Source: Delphinapterus leucas (lineage: Eukaryota; Chordata; Mammalia; Artiodactyla; Monodontidae). Taken from it: a stretch of DNA of 64,000 nt. The notes below the pieces were generated by a model that was not told the DNA's origin, did not search any database, and was given only the letters and a program-made list of their open reading frames with translations. The position numbers and the translations under genes were made by a program. Shown here piece by piece: positions 38,581 through 52,376 of the stretch (its first letter is position 1; each line of letters opens with the position of its first letter). The DNA is taken from the NCBI RefSeq assembly GCF_002288925.2, contig NW_022098076.1, forward strand, positions 91,047,933 through 91,111,932, given 5' to 3'.

Positions 38581-40259
38581 TTCCTTCCAGTTGCCTTTGA
38601 AGAAGATGGATGAAATAGTGCTGTTGGTTTATTACGTCCTCCTGCCACACACAAACCCGTCTTTTATTTGATCCTGTAGGAAACCAAATGTGGGAGCCAG
38701 CTTTGCGACCGGAGAGCTGTCTTGGGTTGAAAACCCCTCTCATTTGCTCTCTGAAATGTAGCCATGGAGACAATCAAGGAATTTTTTATTGTTAAGAATT
38801 TTTATTATCATTGGTAGCTGCAAATGCAAGTCACCTGCCAGCATCAGTTTCTTGTGGGCGCCCTGACCACTTCCGAGCGAGCCCGCGTCCGTAGATGAAG
38901 CAACGTAATGTGGAGGCGAACCGTTAGACTTGAATTCTAGATCGTGGGAGCCCTTCTAAACGGGGGCCTATAAATACTCTAAAACAACTGCCTCTGTTTT
39001 GATTCCTCCAAAAGTAGAGCATTTTCCAGAAGGTCATTTCTCTCAGTGGTGCTTTGATCATTTTGCACCAGAAACCTCCTCTCTTCTGAGGAGGGTCCTG
39101 CTTTCTTCTTCCTAACAATGAAGAAGAGGCAGAAGCAGACAAGCCTGGGTCCAGGGTTCACAGTGTACTGGGTGCTTTTTCTTAGGACAGAGCCGTCCTA
39201 CGACACGGGATGACCCCCGTTTCCCATGTGAGAAGGTTGTGAGGTCAGGGTCCTGGAGTCACTTGTCGAGGTTTGCCCGGGACTAAGGGGCAGATCACTT
39301 GAACGCAGGACCTGACTCCTGACACTCTGCCCTGGTCCTTCTGCTGCTCCCGTCCTTTTTCTGCTCAGTGTCGTATGGCCACATCCCATGGTCAGTTGTG
39401 GCGTCTAGAGGTACCACTGTGTTTACCAGTGTACATTCCCTCTCCTCCCCTTGACCCCAGCTCATACTCCTACCAGCCATTAGTGTGCCGGTGTTTATAT
39501 ATTATTAGTGTAAATGTATTATGTATAATAGCATAACTACGATGTCTTTCCACTTATAAAATCTAATAGCCTCATTCATGGTAACTTAAAGATAATAAAG
39601 CATCATTCATTTTAGTTTGCATTCATACAGCAAACCTGATCAAGTCACTCAGTCGTGATTCTCAAGTCTTAATTTTCTGCAGTCAGTGCTAGTCCTTAGA
39701 GCTTCTCTGGAAAACAGTACCGAGACCTAAATGTACAGATCAGCCAACGTAGTCACACGGTTCGAGCCCCAGCTTTTCACGTGACCACATCCTTCTCCTG
39801 CCTGAACCTCCCTCCGTTCATGTCCCTGACCCGACACTGTCTGTTGAAAACATTTAGCTTGTATTTCCAAAAGCTTCACAATCGTATTTATTATCTGCAT
39901 GATGAAATAGGGAGCCAGGCCAGAGGATTTCTAGTCCTGGTTTCATAGCCAGCATCTTCTGTGATTTTGATTTTTAAAAACCAGGGAATGTTCTCATTTG
40001 TAAAATGAAACTAGTCATTAGCCCACCCACTTAATCATGTAGATTTAACGCTAAAAGAAAATACTATTTATGAAGTTTCCTGGGCTCTTTATCTGGAAAA
40101 CTCAAATCAGCTTTGTGCCTGGGTCCCTGCATGCTGGCGGTGGGAGAGGCAAGTGGCCTGTGTGCTCTCAGGTGCTGGGGAGGGGCTGCTGACGTGGCAT
40201 ATGCGGTCCGGGTTTATTTTTGCTTTGTAGAGTGGTTTATTGCAGCACCAGCAAGGCAC

Positions 40260-40362
40260 GCTCTTGGACCCCATTCCAAGTGTATCCCCGTGGTGGGGCC
40301 CAACGATGTGTTTTAACTCTCTAGGTGATTCTTATGCATATTAAAGTTTGAGAAGCAGTGGT
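40260..40362 (+). mobile_element. MER5-type DNA transposon fragment
   Basis: The end of a hAT-Charlie fossil: ggggcccaacgatgtgtttt, then taggtgattcttatgcatat, then aaagtttgagaagcagtgg, close to the terminal part of MER5A. Confidence 0.7.
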
Positions 40363-40589
40363 CTACACCAAGCAGTATCCACAAATGCCCACAACCCACC
40401 TGGAGTCCCTCTCCCTGTCTTAGCCCAAGTTCCTGGACTTTATTCCTCATTTCTTAAGACCCAGGTATCTGTCCTCTTTCTTTACCGTACTCTGTATCCA
40501 ATATGCCATCTCAAAGGTGCTACAACCCACAGAGAACATCTCTGTGTCTGCCCCCATTACAAGAAGATTATATACTGTGTTCAAATGTC

Positions 40590-42860
40590 ATTTTCCCCAG
40601 GAATGGAAGGTGGGTTCAACACGCAAAAATCTGTCAAAGTAGTATACCACATTAATGGAATAAAGGACAAATGCTATGTACTCATTTCAAGAGATGCAGA
40701 AAATACATTTGACAGAACTCAATACCCCTTCATGATACAAACACACGGCAAAGTAGGAATAAAAAGAGACTTCCTCAACCTAAATAAAGGGTGTCTATGA
40801 AAAACCCACAGCTAACATCAAACTTAATGGTAAAGTACTGAAAGCTCCCCGCTTAAGATCAGGAACGAGACGAGGACATCCACTGTCACCACTTTTCTTC
40901 ATCGTTGAAGTTCGAGCCAGAAAATTAGGCAAGAGAAAGAAACCAAAGGCATTCAGGTTAGAAAAGAAGAAGGGGAAATTATATTTGCGGGTGATGTGAT
41001 CTTATATATAGAAAATCTAAAGGAATTCAAAATAAACTATTAGAGCTAATAAAGGACCTCAGGAATACACAAAATTCAGTTGTGCTTCTATACGTGAGAA
41101 ATGGACAATTGCATTTACAATATTAATATACTCAAGAATAAAGTTAACCTATATACTGAAAACTACAAAGCATCTTTGAGAGAAATTAAAGAAGACCTAA
41201 ATAATTGGCAAGACATCATGTTCATGGATTAGAAGACTTAGTATTGCTAAGATGGCACTCCCCAAATGATGTGTAGATTCAACACAACCCCTTTCAGACT
41301 TACAGATGCTTTTTTTTTGCATAAATGGACAAGCTGATCCTACAGTTTATATGGAAATTCACAGGACCTTCAGATAGGCAAAACAATCTTGAAAAGGAAT
41401 AACAAAGTTGGAGCACTCGTATATCCTGATTTCAGAACTTACTACAAAACTACAATAATCCAAGATTGTGATATTGGCATAAGAATAGACATATAGATTG
41501 ATGGTATAGAATTGAAAGTCTTGGCATAAGCTCGTCCCTCTATGGTTAATTGATTTTCAACAATTCATTGGGGAAAGAATAGTCTTTCAACAGGTGGCGC
41601 TGAGACAACTAGATATCCACATACAAAAGAATGAAGCTTAGACCCCACCTCCTGCCGTATACAAAAACTAACTCCAAATGAGTCAAAGACCTAAGTGTAA
41701 AAACTGAAACTGTAAAACTTTTAGAAGAAAATAGAGAGATAAAATAGATAAATTGGACTTCATCAAAATTAAAAATTTTAGTGCTTCAAAGGACAATATC
41801 AAGAAATTGAAAACAGAGAATGAGTGAAAATATTTGAAAACCACATACTGAATAAGAGTCTAATATGCAGAATGTGTAAAGAATTTGTACAGCTCAGCAA
41901 CAGAAGACAAGTAACTCAGTTTTGAAACGTGCAAAGAGTTGGAATAGACATTTCTCTAAAGAAGATATACAGATACCCAATAAGCACATGAAAAAAATGC
42001 CAGACATCCTTACTGATGAGGGAACTGCAAGTCAGTCCACACTGAGATACTACGGCACACTCACTAAGATGTGGCCATAATAAAAAAGAAGGTCAGTGGC
42101 AGGTGTTGGTGGAATGTACAGAAATATGAACCCTCATGTACTGCTGGTGGGAATGTTAAATGACACAGCCACTTTGGAAAACAGTCTGGCAGTTCCTCCA
42201 AAAGTTAAACATAGACTTAACATATGACCGAGCAATTCCTCTTCTACGTATATACCTAAGAGAAATGAAAACACGTGTCCATGCAAAAACTTGTGCATGA
42301 GTGTTCATAGCAGCATTATTCATAAAAACCAAAGAGTGAAAACAAACCAAATGTCCATCAAATGATGGATATACACCAACTATGCTTCAATAAAATAAAA
42401 TAAAAAATTTTAATGATGAATGGGTAAACAAAAGATGGTACATCCATACAGTGGAATGTTACTCAGACACAAAGAAACAATAAAACACCATATGTGCTGC
42501 AACTTGGATGAACCTTGCAAACATTATACGAAGTGAAAGGAGCCAGACACAGAAGACCACGTATTGTATTATTCCATTTATATGGAGTCGCCTGAGTAGG
42601 CAGATCCGTAGAGATGGAAGGTAGATCAGTGATTGCCAGGGGCTGGGGGATGAGCGGCAGTGGTGTCCAGGGAGTGACTGCTTAAAGGGTACAAGTTTTT
42701 TGGGGGGGGAGATAATGAAAATTGTCTGCATTTCCATGATGGCGATGGCTCTACAATCTTGTAACTAAACTAAAAGTCCACCAAAGCGTACACGTTTACA
42801 GCATGAATTGTAGGGAATGTGAAAAAGTATATGAATTTTGTCAATTTTTTTTAAAAAAGA
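40590..42860 (+). mobile_element. L1 fragment, ORF2 3' half and 3' UTR
   Basis: Sense-oriented L1 with ORF2 reverse-transcriptase remnants (peptide FNTQKSVKVVYHING at the start, codons from about 40613). It then runs through the C-terminal region (tggaatgttactcagacaca near 42451) to a 3' UTR around 42600-42800. Stops and frameshifts throughout make it non-functional. No clear target duplication was seen. The short frame open at 40348-40800 belongs to it. Confidence 0.85.
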
Positions 42861-44044
42861 AGGAATTTCCAAGGAGCACAGATGGGGCAGGGCATTCCAC
42901 AAAGAGGGAACATTCTGGGCAAAGAGGCAGAAACACACGAGGGTGGCTGAAGCCCGGATGGTGGGGGAAGGTCGGCCTGGCCATCATGTCTGCCCCTCAT
43001 CTGGCTGGGGGAGCTGCGGGAGGGGGTCGTCCAGCATAGAGCTCTGAGCGGGATTTGCACTGCTACCAAAACCCCCTGCACTTGGGGGGGCAGACCAAAG
43101 GAGGGTGAGGCCAGGGAGAAAGAGGCGCCTCATGTCCAGGTGAATTGGTGGGTTGGAATCAGTGATAATCAGTGATATGAGGGCCTTCCAGAGCCTTGAG
43201 AGGCCGGGCATGTCACAGCCATTGGCTCCTGGAATCCACAGGACAAACCGATGTCTTTCCCCCTTTAATAGACAAGGAAACTGGCCTGAGAAGCTCAGCC
43301 TGTGAATGCAGGAACCAGAATCCTGCCTGGGTCCTGCCGGCTGCACAGCCCTTCCTCAAGAGGCATTTGGACCAAAGGGATCTCAGGGACATAACATCAT
43401 CAGGGCTCACCCCAGCTGGGGGCCTGGGGAAGGACGAACATCCAAGGTGATACTTAGTTTTCTTTCTTGAGCCACTGGGTGGATGGCGAGGCCTGTAAAT
43501 GACAGGCAGAACAAATAAAAGGTAATTTCAGCCGTGAAGTCCTGGCAGTTTGATTTCGTGTTAATAAAGGTGGACATTGCACCCGTTTATGCCCCGTGGT
43601 TTTGAGGAGGTGGTCAAGCATGGCCGAGGCCCAGCCTTGCCTGTCCAGTCCTGGCTTTGGAGCAGGGTCTCTGGGCTTTAGGGCATACCATTCCAAGCCA
43701 GCAGGACAAAGCAAGCTTCTCCCAGCTTCAGAGTCCCGATTTCTCCAAGAAACTGCTTGAGGCCCTGGAAAGTGGGAACAGCAGTGACAGCAGCACTAAA
43801 GCTTCCAATAATTAAATGTCGTTTGTAACTGATACAAAATTTCATCAACCTGGAGTCCGGAAGATAAACATCACCTGGAGTACACATCCCTCAGTCTTAG
43901 GGACTCACATGAAAAGCATCTCTAATGTGCGTGATCTTATGACCCTTGAGGATGAACACGTAACCATGGTGACTTAGCTGTGACTTTCTCCTCAGGGACC
44001 TCCACGTGCTGCCCCTTGTGTTTTCACACTGGTCCTCACGATCT

Positions 44045-44200
44045 TAGTGAAATTAGGAGATGTCTGTGTTTACGATCAGAGAAGAGGACCCCAGACAGGG
44101 AAGGTGACTCCTGTAATCTCACACAGTGCCTGGGAGCAGGCTGAACTTAGCTCACACTGGTCACCTGGAGGCACCGAAGAGAAGTCGGCTGCACGGCTTG
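44045..44200 (-). mobile_element. Probable MIR fragment
   Basis: Reverse MIR-like order: gagaagaggaccccagacag, gaaggtgactcctgtaatct, cacacagtgcctgggagcag. Diverged. Confidence 0.4.
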
Positions 44201-46054
44201 TGAGCATGGAATTCTGTCTGCAAATGACCACGGTCCTTGTGCCAGCCTTTCTCAACCCTCTGGTGGTTTTCAGCCCAGGAAGCATTTGGAAATGACCGTG
44301 GGGCGGGGTTGGGGGGCGGGTATGACTGTCATTTAGTCCTAGGAGCCTGAGATCCTGAAGCCCCAGACAGTCCTACAAAACGGAGAATTGCTTTGCCCAG
44401 AATGCCAGTAGCACCCCTGCTACGGAGCAAGGAAGAGACGACCCCAAACAGCCCTCACCTCCTGAGATCATCAGCGTCTTTTAAATAACACGTGCGAAGG
44501 CCTCTAAGAATCCAGTCTCTTTCCCCGGAGTTTTCTCCTGGGGGTGTGGAATGGATAAACCAAGGAAGACGAATACGTTCGCATTCTAGAATGTCAGACT
44601 CTACCTTTCCAGACGCGTTAAATGAAAATAAGAATAATGACCTATTCCGTAGAGTTTCCGAGGAACCATAATAGAGGCTCAGTAAATACTTGAGAGCTTG
44701 TATTTTTAATTATTTGTTTCCCGAAACTAATGTTGGGGCTATGCCGCATGGCAGATAAAAGGGAAGTGAAAGTAAGTGGCCAGCCAAAGGTTCCGTGGAG
44801 TGTCCATCCAGTGGACGACTCCACACACAAAACAGGGCTGACGTCAGTACTTAGAGATTATGACATGGCATCACAGTTAAAAGATGGACGCACGGCTCCA
44901 TACGGCTGTGTGCAACCCAGACTCACTTAACAGTCGGAAGACAGTCTGGAGAACTTATGGCGTAGGGCATCCTAGCACTGTTTACAGAAGCGGTGTCCCT
45001 GGGACAGAGGAGGTAAAAGTAGGATTCCGATCCCATCGAGGCTGCTCTAATCCAGTGGGAACAGCAGAAAATTATCTGTGATTTTAAAATTCTCAGTCCT
45101 TCTGTTACAGTTGTGTCTGTGGACAGTTTTGGTTTCTAACGACCAGCTTTCTTCTTGACAAAGCGTGTGTGAGATTTTTTTTAATCCCCTGGGATCAACC
45201 CCGTTCTCCACAGTGGAACAAGAACCAGTGTCTGTGCCATGCGAGGGGGGGCACCTGCACGTAATTTCAGCAGCAGTCCTGACAGAGGAGACCTCCACCC
45301 TATCAGGAGAGGACGCCTTTATCCCTAGACTCTGACGTCACAAAGCGGGGTGCCCTTTCCGTGTGAAGTCAGTGTCGAGGGGAGAAGAGTCTCTGTGATT
45401 GAGAGGTAGTGGTGAGGGATTAGAATGCAATCCTCGTTATGTTTAGAAACCTATTTCCAAGATGGCAAAGCACCAACAGCCAAGAAGCGGTGAGGAAAGA
45501 CACGTCCGAGGCAGGGAGCTCCCGGGATGCTCTGTGACACCTGTGAGGTCCTGCGGTCAGAAGAGTTAAAAGGCCCCCACTTGGGCCCACATGTTCAGTG
45601 ATGACCATGAATGTGTGGTGATCCACGCAGGCCGCTGCCTCTTACGTGGTCATGGGGCTTATGAGAGGCCTTTCCAGCTAGAGATCTTATGGCCCAAAGC
45701 AAGGTGACCTTGGCCTCTCACACCCATCACACTAAAGCCATCAAGGCCAGAGACAAGCTGAGCCCCCAAGGCCTGGGGCGGCAGGAGCGCATCTCTAGCA
45801 GATGGAAAAGGCTGGTGTTCTCCATGCTCCCAGCAAAGCACAACCTCCAGGATGGACGTGGCCCCTCGGTGCTGCAGAGACCAAATGTGCCAGCTCATCC
45901 ACTGCCTGCCCACTTCTGGCAGCACCGGGGACGGGCCAGCCGACCCCTCCAGCGCTGGCCCACGCACGAGTTATAGCAGCCCTTGGCATCCTAACGGCCC
46001 CGCGCGCAGCCGCTGGGTTCTTACACGGCATCCGGATCTAAGTCTCCAGGAACC

Positions 46055-46170
46055 CCTTGGAAAGCTGCAGTTGTTGTCCCATGTTATAGCTGAGGACACG
46101 GAGGTCACACAGCAGGTACTTGGTGACAGGGAGTTTGTCCCCAAAGCCCACACTCTGAGCCTTGGTGCTT
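46055..46170 (-). mobile_element. MIR fragment
   Basis: Reverse MIR-like core with gttatagctgaggacacgga followed by ggtcacacagcaggtacttg. Confidence 0.5.
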
Positions 46171-46303
46171 TGCTGCTGGGCTGTTGTGGGGTCGGTAACC
46201 AAAGGGAACTGCATGTGACACTGGACAGCAGTGAGACACAGTACAGCTGCCATCGGGCTCAGCAGGACGCAGGATGACCAGGAGGCAGCGTGTCTGTGCC
46301 TGT

Positions 46304-46325
46304 CCCCCCCCCCCCCCCCCCCCCC
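46304..46325. repeat. Poly(C) run, 22 bases
   Basis: Uninterrupted cytosines followed by gcctcccg. Likely length-variable and error-prone in assembly. It gives poly-Pro and poly-Gly runs in spurious frames. Confidence 0.95.
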
Positions 46326-47164
46326 GCCTCCCGTCCATAGCAGCTTGGGGCGGGGCCTCACCCTCTCCCACGCCCACCCCCTGCTATGTGGCACGTTGTC
46401 CTCTTTCAGCTGCTTGGGGACCGTGATGCCCTCTGAACATGGTGGAGAATGGTGGCCAGAAACACGACAGCCAACATTTTTAGTTTATTGTTCAGGCTCA
46501 GCAAACACCAAGGGACCACTCGTCAGTCTCCTTAATCTCCATCTTGATACACTGAGTTCTGATTTCCCCAGATGCGTGTTGGCCCTCGCACCTTCCTCCT
46601 CGACGTGAGGGATCACTAGTCGGCTTTGTCAAGTTTGCAGCCTGCCTGTGCCTTGGACTCCATGGCTGTTTTGGGAGAGGAGAGTCCTCTGAGCACTTTG
46701 TATGAGGAAAGAGCAGGAAAGGGGGGCATTTTGTGGTGCTTACTGGAAATATTGATCTCGCTTAGACTTGTAACCCAGGCGCAGAAGGTTTTCTTCCTGC
46801 AGCAGCCTCCTTACTTGGAAAAAATCTCCTGGTGAGCAGGTGAAGTTGGGAGCGAGCCCGCTGGACAGAGGCAGGGAGATAGGCAGAGAGAAAGCCGGAG
46901 GCCGGTTCATGACCCTGGAGAGGCTCCTGGAGGGTGGTGAGCCAACTCCCAGGCCCCAAGCAGTATTGTTGCTGTCACTTAAGGAACACCCATTCCTCAT
47001 CAGGTTAGTCTCCTAAAGTATCTGGAGGTCAGGAAAGGTGCTTTCGGACATTTATTTTAAAGATAACCAAGATAAGCATAATGGCTTTTCTCGTCCGTCG
47101 TCCGTCTGTGGTGGAAGCTTCAGACAGCAGCTCTCGGGAGAGGACAAAGACAGCAGCTATGGAA

Positions 47165-47310
47165 ATGGCCCAAGCTGGGTTCTGGTCCTCGCTCTGCCCC
47201 CAGCAGCAAGTTAGCAGACCGTGGCCAGGCCTCGGTCTTTTCATCTGTAAAATGGGAGCAGTAGTGCCTGCTTCCTGAGATGCTTGTGCGTTCAGATGAG
47301 AAGATGCACG
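47165..47310 (+). mobile_element. MIR fragment
   Basis: Sense MIR: gggttctggtcctcgctctg, a degenerate middle, then ggtcttttcatctgtaaaat followed by gggagcagtagtgcctgctt. Confidence 0.6.
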
Positions 47311-49689
47311 GGAAGCCCACAGAGGCACTGACTCATCTTCCTGCTGCAGCAGGGGCGGAGGCCGAGATGAGGGCCGACCGGGCGCCTTCCTCTGTCCTTC
47401 CAGCCCTGCTGCTCTGCGTGCCCTGCTCCTGACTCCAGCCTCTGACCTGGTCACTTGAAAGGTGGAAGGTGTGTCCTGCTTTCCCCCGGGTGTGAGTCTA
47501 GTCCACCTCATTATCCGAGCACTCTTGGACCCTGTCTCCCCACACCCCGGGCAGGGTGGAGGCATTGGGAGGTGGGACCTGGGGAAGGTGGGCCCCTCCG
47601 GTGGCCCAGCAGCACCTCTCACCTGCCCCGCAGCACCCGACGGGGGCAGAGCGGGACCGGGAGGGGTGGCGGCTCCCAGGTCATCGTCTGAGCTCCAGGG
47701 CAGGCACAAGGGCCCAGGTGCGAATGGAGCAGGTAGAGGAGGGTTGTTCTAGGACAAGGTGAAGGCCAAGCCTCGCTCCAGAGTCATTTTCAGCCCTCTT
47801 TAACCTGCAGCCACATTGTCAAATGAGCCACATCTGCTAAGACATGAGTCTCGAGGTCTGATGGTCACCCAGGATTAACCCCCTGCCTTTCTCCCCGAGA
47901 CTCTCCGAGGAGGTAGCCTGGGGCCGTGCAGAGCCGTGGGAGGGGCACGTGCAGATGCGGGGGCTGCTGGCTGGGGGGCTGCCAGGATGCTCTCCCCAGG
48001 GCATCGGGGAACTGGAGCAGGTGGTGCTGCACCGGGTGCTAAGGGGTGTGGTCTGCAGCCACCGGATGGCACAGCTGTCCTTGCCACTGTGCTGGCGTGT
48101 ATGGAACCTGACCTCTGGGCCTCGCCTGCCTTCCTCTATAAATGCTAATATGCAGCTTCCCAAACCTACCAACGGCCCTCCAGACACTGACTGGTACCCT
48201 CACCTAAAACCTACTAAGCCAGATAAAGCCAGCCGTGTTCATCCAGCGCATCCCTCTAAGTGGGCAAAGAACGTGATGTAGGAAACAAGGACTGTGGGCG
48301 GAGAGTCAGGCCCCAGGGAGGCGGCAAGGGACTTAGATCCTCGCCTGGCCACAGCGCAGGTGGAGGGAGGAAGGGTTGCCTCAGCAGCAGCTTCTCAAGT
48401 CTGATTTTCTACAGACAGAAATCAGGCGGTTCATCTCCTGGAGGTGGATGCACTCCGGTGAGACAGACGTGAACATCCGACCTTATCGTGGCTTCCTGAA
48501 ATCTCCCTGGTTTCAACACAAGTTTGAAAAGGACTCTGTCCCTGATGTTTGCACACGTGGTTTGGAAATTGTGGTGCAGGGGGAGGCTGAATGACTTATT
48601 CAAGGGCAAGGAACACAGCCACTGGCTTTGAGCTAGGAGCCTGCGGTTCCCTGTGTGTCGCTCACCCCATTGTCGCGCCTGCTCGGTCCCCTGCACCCAC
48701 CGGGTCGCGCCTTATTTCTGAAACACGCTCCCGCCTGCCGCTGGGTTTCATCTGGCTGTGAAGCAGTCATCAAAGGACGCTCCCCTAAACGATCTGTTCG
48801 CAGGCAGCCTGGAGAGCTTTGCTGATATGTTGCTAACACTCTGTCGGGCTCTCTGCAGAACAGGGATGGTGTTTGGCCAGCCCGCCGACGCTTGGGCCCC
48901 ACGGGGGCCAGAGCACGTAGAAACAGGAGCAACACTTTTCATGTGCATATTTACAGTGAAATCCTGTTTCCCAAGGCGAGGGAGTGGGGTCCAGTTGTTG
49001 CCGGAACAGCCCATCTCCCTGGTCCTTTTAAGAAGCGGGATCTTTTGACAGTTGCCACACGCTGAGCCCCAGAGGCCTGTGATGGCCAGCTGGGCGGCTG
49101 TTTAATGAGGGACCGAGGACCAACGTTCCAGCACTGGCTTTAGTGTGGCCTTCGTCCATAAAACTTCTCATCTGCTGGGACACTCCTCTGGTCACTGAAG
49201 GCAAGCTCGCAGGTCACCGCGGCTTCGCCCCATGGTGCTTCTGCTGAGCTTTGACGGAGTAGCTATCTCGTGGTCAGGATGACCCCACGTCAGCGTGTGT
49301 CCGGTGATGTCAGCGTCACTGCTCGTGACCCTGGTGACTGTGCTTCCCAGTGTGACTTGCCCGTGCATCCTGCAAAACCCTGCTCCCCTGGCGGGACTCC
49401 TGGTCCACAGTGTCTTTCCCTGTCATCACAGGGCCACCCTTCCCAAGCTCAGGGAAGACCACTCACTTCGCAAATGTATTGAGAAGGATTGGGGTTCTAT
49501 CAGTGGTATTTTTTTTTTTGCACGCTTTATTCTTTCAAAGGCATATCTGAAATATAGTTTCTCATCAATGGTGGTTTTTGATTTCTTTTTAATTTTTTAA
49601 TCACCAAGACCTAAGAGCTCAGTACCATGTCAGATGCATGTACCAAGCTTCGTACGTGTCCAGGTGGGTCTGGTTCCAAAGCTGAGGTT

Positions 49690-49890
49690 CAAGTTCAGGC
49701 TCAGGTTCAACTGACCAGGGTCAAATCTTAGTTTGCCACTGACTTGCTGTGTATCCTGGGCTGTCTGACCTCTGTGTTTGACCTCAGTTACCCCATCTGC
49801 GAAGCAGGGATAATTGTAGTTCCTGCCTCGCAGCATGATTTCGAGGATTGAATGAGCAGTATGTGTGGCACCGTGCTGAATACCTAATCT
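49690..49890 (+). mobile_element. MIR fragment, fairly complete
   Basis: Sense MIR features in order: gtcaaatcttagtttgccac, gacttgctgtgtatcctggg, cctcagttaccccatctgcg, gataattgtagttcctgcct and attgaatgagcagtatgtg. Confidence 0.7.
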
Positions 49891-51410
49891 TCTCAATGAA
49901 GGTCTGAGTTCTAGATAAATGTCATCTATAGTTTTTCTAAGGAAAAATCACCGAACGTTTAAAGAGGAAACATTTCTACAAGTTCACGTACTTTAGGGTC
50001 AAGTTCAACAAGCTCATGTAAAAATTACAGCGTACACACGTCACATTGGCTCCAAGGTCCTAAATCAAAGGAGTGATCAGAGAATGTCATCAGTATCTGT
50101 AGTAATACTTGTACTGTGCCAACCCCTTTGGGACAAACAGGAAGGATGTTTCTGGAAAGACAATTCAATTATTTTCTTACGATGTAGTGTAAAATAATAT
50201 ACGCTACTATGGGCTAAATTCTGTGGCCAAGACTGCGAGTGGCACATATCTGAAGAAGAGAATGAAGTGATCTTTCTCCTTTGATTCTGGGCAAGCAGGC
50301 TTATCTCTTAGACATCTTTTGCATCCTTTACAACCTTCATGTTTTGTACATATAAGGCGAGACTCAGGAATCCCAAGTGATTTTCACGTGTGGTCCCAGA
50401 AGCCAAAGAGCAGTGACCATCCCTGGGGTATTTTACACCGTGTTCCGAGTCACAGCCGCTGGACTTTCAAGGTCAGCCATCGGTCTTCTGCTAGCTGGTC
50501 TGGCAAAGAGAAGGGCATGTCGTGTACGTTCCTGTAAAATGGAGTGACTCTTACTGGCGTCAAATAATTAGCTGCCAATCCGGGTGCAACATCTGATGGG
50601 TAAAAAAAAAGATAGTTATGTTTCCGAAAATAGGGATGCTTCGTGTTGGCCAGTGTTTCGTGGAAATGTGCCCTCAGCCCCTCCCTCCCCCTGCCAACAC
50701 TGCTGGTAAGAGTAAAAATTGGGAAAACCTTCCTGGAAAGAACGTGGCATGAAAAAGGACATCTTTAAAAGGACAGCTTTTTTTTTTTTTTTTTCATTGA
50801 GGTACCATTAGCCTATAACGTTATATAAGTTTCATGTATACCACATTGTATTTCATTTTTCTTAGCCATTTTTTATTGAAATATAGTTAATTTACAATGT
50901 TGTGCTAGTTTCAGGTGTACAGCAGAGTGATTCCGTTTTTTTAATATATATATTCTTTTTCAGATTCTTTTCCATTGCAGGTTATTACAAGATATTGAAT
51001 ATAGTTCCCTGTGCTATACAGTAGGTCATTTGTTTATTTTGTATATAGTAATATGTATCTGTTAATCCCAAACTCCTAATTTATCTGACATTATATTTTG
51101 AATTCCGTGTACACTACAGCGTGTTGGACACTGAAAGTTTCCATCCATCACCGTACAGTTGAATCCCTTTACCTGTTTCACCTCCTCCCCCTTCTTCCCC
51201 TCTGGTAACCATTACTCTGTTCTCTGTATCTACGTGTTTGGCTTGGTTTGTTTTCTTCTTTTCCTTTATATATTCCACGTGTGAGTGAAATCATATAGTA
51301 TTTGTCTTCCTCAATCTGATTTATTTCACTTAGCGTAGTACCCTCAAGGTCCATTCATGTTGTTTCAGGTGTGGCAAGATTTCATCTTTTTTATGGCTAA
51401 GTCACAGTCC

Positions 51411-51412
<2 letters not shown>

Positions 51413-51450
<38 letters not shown>
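51413..51450. repeat. (TG)n microsatellite
   Basis: About 19 uninterrupted TG units within the L1 at 50788-53880, likely length-polymorphic. Confidence 0.95.
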
Positions 51451-51453
<3 letters not shown>

Positions 51454-52092
51454 TTATAACATCTTCTTTATCCATTTATTCATCAGTGGGCACTTAGGTT
51501 GCTTCCATACCTTGGCTATGGTAAATAATGCTGCAGTGAACATAGGGGTACATATATCTTTTCGAGTTGGTATTTTTGTGTTCTTCGTGTAAACACCCAG
51601 AAGTATTCAGTAGAATAGCTGAATCACATGGTAGTTCTATTCTTAACTTTTTGAGGAGTCTCCATACTGCTTTCCAGAGTGGCTCTACCAGTTTACATTC
51701 CCACCAGCTGTGTATGAGGGTTCCCTTTTCTCCACATCCCTGCCAACACTTGTTATTTCTTGCCTGTTTCATGATAGCCATTCTAACAGGTGTGAGGTGG
51801 TAGCTTACTATGGTTTTGACTTGCATTTCCCTAGTAATTAGTGATGTTGAACATTTTTTTCATGTACCTGTTGGCCAACTGTGTGTCTTCTTTGGAAAAA
51901 TGTCTATTCAGCTCCTGTGCCCTTTTTTTAAATCAGGTTGTTTGGTTTTGTTGCTATTGTTGAGTTGTATGATTTCTTTATATGTTTGGGGTATTAACCC
52001 CTTATCAGCTATATGATTTGCAGATACCTTCTCCTATTTGGTAAGTTGTCTTCTTGTTTTGTTAATGGTCTCCTTTGCTGAGCAGGTTTTTA

Positions 52093-52376
52093 TTTTTTAT
52101 TTTTTTTAATTTTATTTATTTATGGCTGTGTTGGGTCTTCGTTTCTGTGCAAGGGCTTTCTCCAGTTGCGGCAAGCGGGGGCCACTCTTCATCACGGTGC
52201 GCGGGCCTCTCACTGTCGTGGCCTTGGAGCACGAGCTCCGGACGCACAGGCTCAGTAGTTGTGGCTCATGGGCGCAGTTGCTCCGCGGCATGTGGGATCT
52301 TCCCGGACCGGGGCACGAACCCGTGTCCCCTGCATTGGCAGGCAGATTCCCGACCACAACGCCACCATGGAAGCCC
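52093..52376 (-). mobile_element. CHR-type SINE, longer subtype, nested in L1
   Basis: Reverse SINE with a 3' part of the ggctgtgttgggtcttcgtt type and the usual body ending in gccaccatggaagcccc. It is flanked by the perfect 15-bp repeat CTGAGCAGGTTTTTA at 52078-52092 and 52377-52391, which proves insertion into the L1. Confidence 0.93.

Noticed and set aside
40348..40800. 150-codon plus-strand frame as a novel gene
   Set aside because: Its C-terminal part is L1 reverse-transcriptase remnant and the N-terminal part is unrelated intron sequence.
46038..46394. Minus-strand frame with a poly-Gly run
   Set aside because: The glycines come from the poly(C) run, and the rest overlaps a MIR.
47029..47709. 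226-codon open frame on the minus strand
   Set aside because: Rich in Pro, Gly, Arg and Ser as expected of GC-rich DNA. It overlaps a MIR fragment, has no known motif, and equally long shadows exist on the other strand.
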